Shown here in pieces: positions 20,217-29,142 of a DNA stretch of 64,000 nt. A program made the position numbers and the translations under genes. A model generated the notes under the pieces. That model was not told the DNA's origin and did not search any database. It saw only the letters and a list, made by a program, of their open reading frames with translations. Numbering within the stretch: the stretch's first letter is position 1; each line of letters begins with the position of its first letter. The stretch lies in assembly GCF_006716785.1 (NCBI RefSeq), contig NZ_VFPQ01000001.1, forward strand, positions 1,054,001 to 1,118,000, written 5' to 3'. This DNA comes from Thermopolyspora flexuosa (GTDB lineage: Bacteria > Actinomycetota > Actinomycetes > Streptosporangiales > Streptosporangiaceae).

Positions 20217-20641
20217 CGGGGACTCTCTCGACGCTTGGGGGCTTGGGTGATGGGACGGCAACCGCCTGATCGATGAAGAGTCAGGGCGATTGCAACTGAA
20301 AGTAATTGTAGTCACGCTCTGCGTGATCGAGGGGGTTGCGGACGGAAAGAGCCGACGCCTCCGGTGACGTCGCCGCGCCTGATGCGCCGCGGTGGCAGCG
20401 TTGTTGGCGGATCACGACGTGCCGGCAGAGCCGGATCGAATCGGGCGAGGGTACGGCCGGCACAGCCGAGCCGTCCGGCTCATCGGCCGGCGTACGCCGT
20501 CATCGATCCGCCGCACGGTGCGGTGGCGTTTTTTCGGCGGCCGCATCGGCTGAGCCTCCACCGGCCGGGCAGGCCGGAAGCGACCGGTGCCGAACACGCT
20601 CGCCTCGGCGTTCCGTTCGCGGTCGCGGTTCGGCGATGGCG
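20217..20641. other. Intergenic region between units B and C
   Basis: About 425 bases without a supportable gene. It must hold the promoter of the unit B pair: an A/T-richer patch lies around 20280-20320 (gattgcaactgaaagtaatt). No clear -35/-10 pair, terminator or RNA is seen. Open frames crossing it have no ribosome site. Confidence 0.35.
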
Positions 20642-23600
20642 TCAGGGACAGACTCGCCGGTAGGACTCTTCGGGCAGGTACAGGATCCAGTCCTCTCTGC
20701 TCATCTGCTCGCCCTCGAGGTCACACACGGCGGAGAACGGATCGGCCGGAAGGTCCACGTTCCAGAGGCGGGCGCCGTCGGCACCGGCGGTGGCGAGGAG
20801 TTTCCCGTCGGCGCCGAAGGTCACGGCGTACAGGAGCAGCGGGAGGTCGCTGAGGGCCGTGATCGTCTTGCGCGTCGCCGTGTCCCAGATCCGGATGGTG
20901 CCGTCGTCGCTTGCGGTGGCGAGCCGTTTCCCGTCGGGGCTGAAGGCGATGTCCTTGACGAGGTGGGTGTGACCGGTGAGGGTGGCGACCGGCCTGCCGG
21001 AAGGCACCTGCCAGAGCCGGACGGTGGGATCGTCACCGGCGGCGGCGAGGAGCCTTCCGTCCGGGCTGAAGGCGACGGCGAACAGCATCCCCGTTTGGCC
21101 TTTCAGCGTGCTGACGGATCTCCGCGTCGTGGTGTCCCAGATCCGGATGGTGCCGTCGTCACCGGTGGAGGCGAGGTGTTTCCCGTCGGGGCTGAAGGCG
21201 ACCCGGCGAGGCAGGCCGGTGTGGCCGGTGAGGGTGGCGATCGAACGGCCGGAGGGCACCTCCCAGAGCCGGATCGCCGAGTCGTCGTCGGCGGTGGCGA
21301 GGTGTTTCCCGTCGGGGCTGAAGGCGGCCGCCTGCGGAGGCCGGGTGCCGCCGATGCGATGTGTCGTGGTCTTGTGTGTGGCCGCGTCCCAGAGCCGGAC
21401 GGTGCGGTCGTCATCGGCTATGGCGAGCCGCGTTCCGGTGGGACCGAAGGCGATCGCGTGCACGCGCCGGCCGCGGCCTTTGACGGTCGCGATGGTCGTG
21501 TGGGTCGCGGTGTCCCAGATCCGGACGGCGCCTTTGTGGTCGGCGGTGGCGAGGCGGGTACCGTCGGGGCTCACGGCGAGGCCGGTCACCGGTCCGGTGT
21601 GGCCGGTGAGCCGGGTGATGGTCTTCCCGATGGCGGTGTCCCAGATCCGGACGGTACCGCCATGGTCGGCCGTGGCGAGGCGGGAGCCGTCGGGGCTGAA
21701 GACGAGCTCTGTCACGGAGCTCGCGTGACCGGCGAGCACGGCGACCGGCACACCCAGCCGAACATCCCAGAGCGTGACGGTACGGTCGTTGACCCCGCTG
21801 GCGGCGAGGTAGGTCCCGTTGGGGCCGAAGGCGAGGTCGGTCACGCCATCAGAGTCGATTTCCCGGGTTTCGAGCCTTTTGTGAGTGGCGGCGTCCCAAA
21901 CGCGGATGGTGCCCTGCTTGTCGGCGGTGGTGATACGGGGGCCGTCCGGGCTGAAGGCGATGGCCTGTACGGCCCCATCGTGCCCGGTGAGGGTGGCGAT
22001 CGGCCTGCCCGAGGGAATCTCCCAGACCTGGCCGACATCCCCGGCGGTGGCGAGGCGCCTCCCGTCGGGACTGAACGCCACCGCGCTCACGTTCCTGCGA
22101 TGGGAGACGGTGGCGAGCTGCTCGCCCGAGGATATCGCCCAGAGCCGGGTGGAGCGGTCCTCGCCGCCGGAGGCGAGGAGCCTTCCGTCGGGGCTGAAGG
22201 CGAGGCCGGCCACGGGATTCGTATGGCCCTTGAGATTGGCGGTGATCGTCCGGGTGGCGGTGCTCCAGACCCGGATGGCGCCGCTGTCGTCGCCGATGGC
22301 GAGGTGGGCCCCGTCCGGGCTGAAGGCGAGGCTGCGCGCGGATTCGCCGGGACCGGTGAGCGTGGTGATCACATCGCCGGTGCGGGTGTCCCGAAGCCGG
22401 ACCGCGGCGTCGTCGGCGACGGCGAGAACGGCGCCGTCGGGGCTGAAGGCGAGGCCGTGCACCGCTCCGGTCTGCCCGGTGAGGATGGCGCGCTCCGGCC
22501 TGAGGAACGCCTTGAGGGAGCTGGGGCCAGGCGCGGATCAGCGCCTCGTGCGCGAGCTGGACGGTACCGGAACCGACGGTGAGCAGGCGGGCCCGGGCGA
22601 ACCGGTCGAGCACCTGGCGGGCCTTGTGGTACTGGGCGGAGCCGAGCCCGGGCAGCAGCTCCTCCAGCGGCACCGCGCGGCGGGTGTCGTTCTCGCCGTC
22701 GCCGATGCGGACCAGGCGGGTGAGCATCTGGCGGGCGATGGCCTGAGCACCCAGGTCCAGCTCCTCCAGGGTGGCGTCGGCGGTACGGGCCAGCGCCCGA
22801 TGGATGCCCCCGGCGGCGCGGTATCCGGCCAGGGTCAGCATGTGGCCTTCGCGGTGCTGCCAGGTGACGAGCAGCGCGTGCGACAGCAGGGGCAGCACAC
22901 CGGCGCTGGTCTCCGCACCCTCGGCCTCGGTGCCCAGGTCCTCCAGGATGAGGTCGACGAGCTCGGGCTCCAGGGTCAGCCCGGCCTTCCGGGCGGGTCC
23001 TTCGATGGCCTGCCGGAGCTGGGCGGGGGACATGGGACCGACCACCATGGCCTGCTCCAGCGCGGGCACCAGTTCCGGGTAGGCGGTGCAGTGCCCGAAG
23101 AAGTCGGCGCGTACGCCGAGAACGACGACGGCCACCGGCTCCGGATCCGTCTCACCTGCGGTACGGGCGGACGCCGGACGGGCCGAGCCACGCACGGCGT
23201 CCTTCCCGCACAGCGCGTGCAGGGCCTGGATGAAGACCTGACGCTGCCGTTCGTCGGTGCAGGCGGTGAACAGTTCCTCGAACTGGTCGACGATGACGAC
23301 CGCCCGCCGCCCGTCCAGCGTGTCGGCGACCACGTGCCTCAGGACGGCCGGGTCCTTCTCCAGCCAGACGCGGAGGTCGGCCGGGTACGTCCGGTCCAGG
23401 TGGGCCAGGCGGGCGGCCAGCGCGCCGAGCGGGTCGGGGCCGGGGGTCAGCAGGATGATCTCGGTGTCCGCGGCTCGTCGCAGGCGTGCGATCAGGCCGG
23501 CGCGCAGCAGGGAGGACTTGCCCGACCCGGACGGCCCGGTGACCACCAGGGGTTCGCCCGCGGCGGCCTGGGTGGACACGCGGTCGACGAGCGCCCTGGT

Positions 23601-24482
23601 CAGCTCCTCGCGGCCGAAGAAGTAGTCGGCGTCGTCGGCGGTGAAGGCGGCCAGCCCGCGGTACGGGCTGAACTCCCCGTCGGCGGCGCCCCCGCGCGCC
23701 GTACCCTCGCGGGCGGGCCGGTGACGGGGGAAGGCGGGGTTGGGCGCCACCGGGCGGCGGTCGCCGTGGTCGGTGGCCTGCCGGCGCGGCGCGGGATACC
23801 CCTGCTCGGGCAGGGTGCGGGACAGGCACCGGTAGATGTCGTCGAGATCCAGCAGCGGGGGCCGTGGGGTCCCCGTGGGTGAGCAGGTCGATGAGGGCCC
23901 CGGTGAACGCGGTGTGCGGCCGCCCGGGCGGGGCGAAGGCCGCCTGGTCACGGCCGGCGGCGGCGAGCAGGTACGTGCCCCGCGGGGTGGCGTCCAGCAG
24001 CCGTCGCCCGGCGGCCTGGCCCAGGCCGGAGGCGCGGCCGGAGAAGCAGCAGTCCAGCACCACCACGACGATCGCCATGCACCGGGCGAGCGCCTGACGC
24101 AGGATCGCGTACGGCAGTGCCTGGTAGGCCGGGATCCCCCTGGTCAGGTCGACGGTGGCCTGGGTGGCGAGGTACAGCTCGCCGTCCGCGTCGACCAGGC
24201 CGTGGCCGACGTAGTAAACGACGAGCACGTCGGGTTGGCCTGCTCGGCGGCCTCGACCAGGGCCGCGCCCAGCTCCATCGGCGTGGCCGGATCGACCAGC
24301 GTGGTCAGGTTGGCGGGATCCAGCCCGGCCCGCTCCACCAGGCATCGCCCCAGGTCGGCGACGGTGCCGGGCACCGCGTCGACCTCGGGCAGCAGCGATC
24401 CGGCGGCGTACGTGCCGGATCCCACCAGCAGCACGCGCGTGCCGGGTGCGGCCAGCAGCAGGTGCGTCTCAGTGCCGCTCAT
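20642..24482 (-). pseudogene. Caspase - STAND NTPase - WD40 protein, unit C (decayed)
   Basis: A clear pseudogene of the same family. Reading from ATG 24482: the first 80 codons match units A and B up to AAEQA. A +2 shift at about 24231-24237 moves the catalytic caspase part (YYVGHG, LDCCFSG) to another frame. A -2 shift at about 23856 restores the first frame for LDLDDIYRCLSRTLPEQG, the NTPase with GPSGSGKSS and VVIVDQFEELF, and HEALIRAWPQ. There the sequence jumps to SLKAFLRPERAIL in a third frame: compared with unit A about 156 residues are gone, including the membrane helix. Fourteen WD40 repeats (two propellers) and the tail DPFSAVCDLEGEQM through ESYRRVCP follow intact in one open frame, 20642-22462. 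That open frame could still make a free propeller protein if it has a start signal. Confidence 0.9.
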
Positions 24483-24510
24483 CAGGGGTCGCAGTCGTCG
24501 TTGGGATGCT
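24469..24510 (-). pseudogene. Relic 3' end of the EACC1-like gene, unit C
   Basis: Just before the unit C caspase start, one frame reads PSIPTTTATPDERH and stop. The ATPDERH end matches the last residues of the unit B EACC1 protein (ATADERH), and the same 14-nt overlap with the caspase ATG is kept. Upstream of this stub there is no further similarity, so the rest of the gene has been deleted, with the end of unit D lying about 110 bases away. Confidence 0.65.
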
Positions 24511-24618
24511 CGGTGACCCGGGGCGGCCGGGCGTGGGCGCACCGGCGGCGGTGGCGAGCCCGCCGCCAAGCGGTACGGCGGCGGCCGGCCCCGGTACGCC
24601 TCGGGCGGTGCGCCCGGT

Positions 24619-25908
24619 TCAGCGGGGCACCCGCAGGACGCGGGCCGTGCGGTCCTTGCTCGCGGTGGCGAGGCGGGTGCCGTCCGGGCTGAACGCGAGA
24701 TCCAAGACCCTCGTGCGGTGGCCCTTGAAGGTGGCGACGAGCTTGCCGGACGCCACGTCCCAGAGCTGGACCGCGTCGTTCCCCATGCTCGCGGTGGCGA
24801 GGCGCTTACCGTCCGGGCTGAACGCGACGGCGGACGGGTACACGCCGGTGTCGAAGGAGCCGACCGCCTTGCCGGACGGCACCTTCCAGACCTGCACGAC
24901 GTCCCCGGCGCGCCTGCCCTTGTAGCGGACGCCGGCCGCGGCGAGGCGCTTACCGTCCGGGCTGAACGCGAAGAAGATCGCTTCTTTTCCGGCGTGCTTG
25001 AGGGTGGCCACCGGCTTGCCCGACGGCACCTTCCAGAGCCGGACGCCGTCGTCGCCGGCGCTGGCGAGGAGTTTCCCGCCGGGGGCGAAGCCGAGCCGGT
25101 CCACGGGCTTCTTGTGGCCGGTGAGGGTGGCGATCGGCTTCCCGGAGCGGACGTCCCACAGCCGGGCGGTGTTGTCGGCGGCGCTGCTGGCGAGGCGCTT
25201 ACCGTCCGGGCTGAACGCGAGGGAGAGCAGGGGCTCGGTGTGACCGCGCAGCTTGAGCAGCCGCCCCGAGCGCAGATTCCAGACCCGGACGACGTCGTCG
25301 TCGCTTGCGGCGAGGAGCGAGCCGTCGGGGCTGAACGTGAGGTCGCTCACATGGGCGGCGGGGCCGGGCAGTTTGGTGATCAACTTGCCGGAGCTCGCGT
25401 GCCAGAGCCGGACGGTCTTGTCGGCGGAGGCGGTGGCGAGGCGCTTGCCGTCCGGGCTGAACGCGACCCCGGTCACCGCGCCGGTGTGGCCCTTGAGGAC
25501 GGCGCGCTCCAGCTTGGGGGCGGCCTCGAGTGCCCTGACGCGGGCCTCTCCGGCGGTCTCCGAGGCCGCGGCGGCGAGCCGCAGCGACAGGGAGCGCGCG
25601 CGTACCTGCTCGCTCTCGGCCGTCGCACCGGCGGCCGTGGCGGCGGTGCCGGCCGCGGCGGCGATCACCAGCGCCGAGGCCGCCAGGGCGAGCGCCCGCC
25701 GCCGGCGGCCCCCCGCCCGGCGGGTCGCGCCGGCTTCGCGCCCTCGCGGCGAGGACCCGCCCGAACCCGACGGCCTGTTCCCGGTGAGCTCCCCGGTCGG
25801 CTCTTCACGGCCGGGGAGGAATTCGGCGTCGCCGGCCGTGAAAGCGGCGGATCCGCGATATGAAGTGGACGAGAAGTGATTCCCGGAATTGTTCTGCATG
25901 ATTTCCAT
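24619..25908 (-). CDS. Membrane-anchored seven-repeat WD40 protein, unit D
   Basis: A 429-residue reduced relative of the neighbouring effectors. Residues 13-50 recall the NTPase start (YRGSAAFTAGDAEFLPGREEP, compare YRGLAAFTAGDADYFFGREEL), and RPSGSGGSSPRG corresponds to Walker A GPSGSGKSSLLRA with the essential Lys replaced by Gly. The caspase and nearly all of the NTPase are absent. A membrane helix (ALALAASALVIAAAAGTAATAA) and a helical stalk follow, then exactly seven WD40 repeats, one propeller. The shared Cys-containing C-terminal tail is missing. ATG 25908 has GGGGG five bases upstream; ATG 25923 and 25899 are alternatives. It may be a decay product, or a sensor without an effector that could titrate the signal or regulate unit A. 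Confidence 0.82.
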   Translation of the reverse strand: MEIMQNNSGNHFSSTSYRGSAAFTAGDAEFLPGREEPTGELTGNRPSGSGGSSPRGREAGATRRAGGRRRRALALAASALVIAAAAGTAATAAGATAESEQVRARSLSLRLAAAASETAGEARVRALEAAPKLERAVLKGHTGAVTGVAFSPDGKRLATASADKTVRLWHASSGKLITKLPGPAAHVSDLTFSPDGSLLAASDDDVVRVWNLRSGRLLKLRGHTEPLLSLAFSPDGKRLASSAADNTARLWDVRSGKPIATLTGHKKPVDRLGFAPGGKLLASAGDDGVRLWKVPSGKPVATLKHAGKEAIFFAFSPDGKRLAAAGVRYKGRRAGDVVQVWKVPSGKAVGSFDTGVYPSAVAFSPDGKRLATASMGNDAVQLWDVASGKLVATFKGHRTRVLDLAFSPDGTRLATASKDRTARVLRVPR

Positions 25909-26404
25909 CAAAACCCCCGTCATCGTGCTTCCATGCCGTTCGACTATGCGGCCGTGACGAAGGTTCGTCCGTCGCCGGAATTGTGGGTAACGGTTCGATA
26001 TCGTCGGCCCGGAAGCCGATGACCAGGGAAAATTCTGCTGGTCTGGGTGGCCGGTGGCCATGCCTGGGCCCGCCCTGGAGCCTCGGCGGACGTCCGCCCG
26101 CGCTCGTCGCCCGGCGAACGCCCCGCCGCCGGGTGGCCGCGCCGGCACGCGCCCGGAACAGGGTGCGATATTTCGCAGGCCAGGGGATGCGGCGTCGTCC
26201 GAAACCGGCGTTGTGGTGATAAAGGATGGGGAATCGCCGCGGCGGACGTGGGAAGGCGCGCCGGTAAACCAGGGATGCCCGGATCCGCCGGGGCCGCCGC
26301 AGGTGCGGCCGCCCGGCCGTCGCCGTCCGGTCTGCGGGTGCGTCACACCGGCGGGTGGGGAGCGCGGGCGGAGCCGTACCGCGGCCCGCGTACGTACGCC
26401 GCGA
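25909..26404. other. Intergenic region upstream of unit D
   Basis: Roughly 500 bases with no supportable gene between unit D and the VOC protein end. Open frames across it are arginine- and proline-rich in several frames at once, as expected of non-coding high-G+C DNA. It probably carries the promoter of unit D; around 25935-26040 the sequence is less G/C-rich, but I cannot name promoter elements. Confidence 0.35.
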
Positions 26405-26914
26405 TCAGGGACTCGGGATGCCGTTGCCCTGGAAACCGCGTCCGGCGAGCACGTCCTCGAGGGTCTCGGTCCGCTCCCCGCGCGGTCCCGGCTGGGCGAG
26501 CTGGACGAGCACGCCGTGGGCCTCCTTGGGGTGGAGGAACACCTCGCGCCAGCGCGGGTTCTCCAGGTTGAGCCCGAACAGCCGGTACCCGCGCTCGCGC
26601 AGCGCCTCGACGGCCGCGTGGATGTCGGGCACGTGGAAGTTGAGGTGGTGCACCCCACCCCGTCCCCGGGTGAGCTCGAAGAAGCTGTCGAAGAAGGTCG
26701 AGCCCGCCAGCGGCTCCATCAGCTCGATCTTGCCGCCGTTGGGGTAGCGGAGCTGCAGGGTGCGGTACCCGTTGACCACGTTGTCCCCGCCGCTCACGAA
26801 GACCCCGCCGAGCAGGTCCTGGTAGATCGGCAGCAGGTCGCGGATGCGCCGCGCGGCCACGGCCGTGTGGTCGAAGATCGCGTTCAGCCCTGCCAGTTCC
26901 CGTGCGATGTCCAC
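26405..26914 (-). CDS. VOC family protein, methylmalonyl-CoA epimerase-like
   Basis: A 169-residue protein of the vicinal-oxygen-chelate (glyoxalase) fold. Two halves are visible: the first starts at IFDHTAVAARRI, with YRTLQLRYPNGGKIELMEPL, the second has GVHHLNFHVPDIHAAVEAL and REVFLHPKEAHGVLVQL. Metal ligands are likely His in FDHTAV and GVHHLNF and Glu in KIELME. This matches methylmalonyl-CoA epimerase and its relatives, but VOC enzymes vary widely and no mutase gene is nearby, so the reaction is not assigned. The start is GTG 26914 behind GGAGAGG. It is the last of three genes on this strand, 60 bases after the DUF4032 gene. Confidence 0.8.
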   Translation of the reverse strand: MDIARELAGLNAIFDHTAVAARRIRDLLPIYQDLLGGVFVSGGDNVVNGYRTLQLRYPNGGKIELMEPLAGSTFFDSFFELTRGRGGVHHLNFHVPDIHAAVEALRERGYRLFGLNLENPRWREVFLHPKEAHGVLVQLAQPGPRGERTETLEDVLAGRGFQGNGIPSP

Positions 26915-26974
26915 GCGCCCGCCTCTCCGTGGTGATCGACAGAACGGAATTCTAGAGGGCTGATCGGTAACGGA

Positions 26975-28288
26975 TCAGGCCGCCCCGGTTCCCTCACCCG
27001 CCCCGGACAGGGCCTCCTCCTCGCCGTCCGTACCGGACAGGGCTTCATCGTCCGCGCCGGTCAGGGCCGCCTCCTCGGGCGTCCCGGGCAGCACCGCCTG
27101 CTCGTCCGGCTTGTGCACGAGCACCTTCTCGACGTACGACCGGACCGCGGCCTCCAGCCCGATGTCCCGGCCCGCCTTCTCGGACTCGAACCAGCGGTGG
27201 TCGAGCACCTCGTGGTAGAGCTGGGCGGGCTCGAGCTTGCCGCGCAGCTCGGGCGGGACCGCGTTCACCGTGGGCTCGAACGCCTCGACCAGCCAGCGGT
27301 GGGCGACGATCGCCTCGTCCTCGTGCCGCAGCCCCTTCGCCACCCGGAACGAGTCGAGGTCGTTGAGCAGCCGCCGCGCCTGGTTCTCCTCCACGTCGAG
27401 GCCGGTGAGCCGCAGCAGCCGCCGCTGGTGGTGCCCGGCGTCGACCACCTTGGGCCGCACGATGAGCCGGGCGGTCCCGGCCTTGCGGCGGATCATCATC
27501 TCGGCCACGTCGAAGCCGAGCTGGTTGAGGCGGCGGATGCGCTCGTCGATGCGGTGCCACTCCACCTCTTCGATGATCTCGTCCTCGGTGAGCTCGTCCC
27601 ACAGCCGCCGGTACCGTTCGACGATCTCGTGCGCGACCGCCTCCGGGTCGATGCTCGGGTGGAGCATGCCGCCCGCCTCCAGGTCGAGCATCTCGCCGTA
27701 GATGTTGACATGCGCGACCTCGATGTCGTGCTCCCGCTGCCCCCGGGTGAGCGTCGGGTAGAGCTCGCCGGTCTCCGCGTCGACCAGGTACGCGGCGAAC
27801 GCCCCGGCGTCCCGGCGGAACAGCGTGTTGCTCAGCGAGCAGTCGCCCCAGAAGAACCCGGTCAGGTGCAGCCGGACGAGCAGCACGGCGAGCGCGTCGA
27901 GCAGCCGGGTGAGGGTGTCCGGCCGCAGCGAGCCCGACAGCACCGCCCGGTACGGCAGGGCGAACTGCAGGTGCCGGGTGATCAGCGCGGCGTCGATCGG
28001 CTCGCCGTTCGCGCGGGTGCGCCCGGTGACGTAGGCGACCGGCTCCACCGCCGGGGCGTCGAGCCGGGCGAGGTCGCGCAGCAGCGTGTACTCGCGCTTG
28101 GCGTACCGCGCGCTGATCTCCTTGATCGCGTAGACGTGGCCGGAGAGCCGGACGAACCGGACCACGTGCCGGGAGATGCCGCGGGGGAGGGCGACGAAGT
28201 GGCGCTCGGGCCACTCCTCGAGCGGGAGGTCCCACGGCAGGCGGATCAGGTCCGGGTCGCTGGGCGCACCGGTCATCTGGAGCGGCAC
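26975..28288 (-). CDS. DUF4032 domain protein (kinase-like fold)
   Basis: A 437-residue cytoplasmic protein typical of actinobacteria. The N-terminal half resembles lipopolysaccharide-kinase/aminoglycoside-kinase folds: RHVVRFVRLSGHVYAIKEI (lysine and strand pattern), REYTLLRDLARLDAPAVEPV, and LTGFFWGDCSLSNTLFRRDA, which is like a catalytic loop, then AYLVDAETGEL. The C-terminal half is the DUF4032 region, with ARLIVRPKVVDAGHHQRRLLRLTGLDVEE and LEPAQLYHEVLDHRWFESE. The tail is acidic and repetitive (ALSGTDGEEEALSGAG). No substrate is known. AGGAG at 28295-28299 lies six bases before GTG 28288, preferred over TTG 28294, which touches it. It is probably co-transcribed with the aldolase and VOC genes. 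Confidence 0.85.
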   Translation of the reverse strand: MPLQMTGAPSDPDLIRLPWDLPLEEWPERHFVALPRGISRHVVRFVRLSGHVYAIKEISARYAKREYTLLRDLARLDAPAVEPVAYVTGRTRANGEPIDAALITRHLQFALPYRAVLSGSLRPDTLTRLLDALAVLLVRLHLTGFFWGDCSLSNTLFRRDAGAFAAYLVDAETGELYPTLTRGQREHDIEVAHVNIYGEMLDLEAGGMLHPSIDPEAVAHEIVERYRRLWDELTEDEIIEEVEWHRIDERIRRLNQLGFDVAEMMIRRKAGTARLIVRPKVVDAGHHQRRLLRLTGLDVEENQARRLLNDLDSFRVAKGLRHEDEAIVAHRWLVEAFEPTVNAVPPELRGKLEPAQLYHEVLDHRWFESEKAGRDIGLEAAVRSYVEKVLVHKPDEQAVLPGTPEEAALTGADDEALSGTDGEEEALSGAGEGTGAA

Positions 28289-28345
28289 GGACAACTCCTG
28301 GAATCGGGGGGAATTTCGGTGGTTACCGTAACGCGTCCGCCGCGA

Positions 28346-29008
28346 TCAGCGCGCGGGGGACGGCGGCTCGCGCCGCGGATAGGCGGGCGGGTTGAGCGCC
28401 CGCTCGACCACGGCCGCGAGCTCGGCCTCGCTCAGCACCCGCGGCTCGCCCACCGCGCGCGCCCGCACGTACACCTCGCACAGCCACTCCAGCAGCCGGG
28501 TGGCCTCGAACGCCTGCTCCAGGTCGGCGCCGATGGTCACCGCGCCGTGGGAGGCGAGCAGCGCGGCCCGCCGCCCGCCCGCCAGGGCCGCGCGCACGTT
28601 CGCGGCGAGCTCGGGCGTGCCGTACGTGGCGTACTCGGCGACCCGCACCGGCCCGCCGAGCAGCAGGATGTTGTAGTGGATCGGCGGCAGCTCGGTCAGC
28701 GTGCTCGCCACCACCGTGCTGAACGTTGCATGGGTGTGCACGATCGCCGCCGCGTCCGTCTCGGCGTACACCGCCAGGTGCATCGGCGTCTCCGAGGACG
28801 GCTGCCGGTCGCCCTCGACGAGGTACCCCTCCAGGTCGACGACCGGGCAGTCGGCCGGGGTGAGCCGGTCGAGCGCCACCCCCGAGGGCGTGACCGCGAC
28901 CAGGTCGCCCTCCCGCACGCTGAGGTTCCCCGACGTGCCGACCACCAGGCCGAGCTCGGCCGCCCGCCGGCCGTACGCGCACAACCGCTCCCGCGGCTCC
29001 TCCATCAT
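28346..29008 (-). CDS. Class II aldolase/adducin family protein
   Basis: A protein of about 220 residues of the zinc-dependent class II aldolase type (L-fuculose- or L-ribulose-phosphate-like). The signatures are GLVVGTSGNLSVREGDLVAVTPSG near the N terminus, the acidic SSETPMHLAVYAE (catalytic Glu in the conserved position), zinc ligands in AAIVHTHATFSTVVA, and the late LLASHGAVTIGADLEQAFEA. The substrate is probably a phosphorylated sugar. The start region has three adjacent candidate codons (GTG 29011, ATG 29008, ATG 29005) and no clear ribosome site, so the message may be leaderless. Fifty-seven bases separate it from the DUF4032 gene. Confidence 0.88.
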   Translation of the reverse strand: MMEEPRERLCAYGRRAAELGLVVGTSGNLSVREGDLVAVTPSGVALDRLTPADCPVVDLEGYLVEGDRQPSSETPMHLAVYAETDAAAIVHTHATFSTVVASTLTELPPIHYNILLLGGPVRVAEYATYGTPELAANVRAALAGGRRAALLASHGAVTIGADLEQAFEATRLLEWLCEVYVRARAVGEPRVLSEAELAAVVERALNPPAYPRREPPSPAR

Positions 29009-29142
29009 CACGCCACGAAACCGTAGACCGAGGCCTTGCCCGAGACAATCCGATCAAGTCGGGTCATGGATCACACAAAGAGTCACGAGGCGCGTTCCGC
29101 GGTTACCACCGGTCACGGCATGCATTTGCCTGACTTAGGGGC

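Noticed and set aside
27113-29026. 637-codon plus-strand frame
   Set aside because: Antisense to the DUF4032 and aldolase genes; no start signal or domain.
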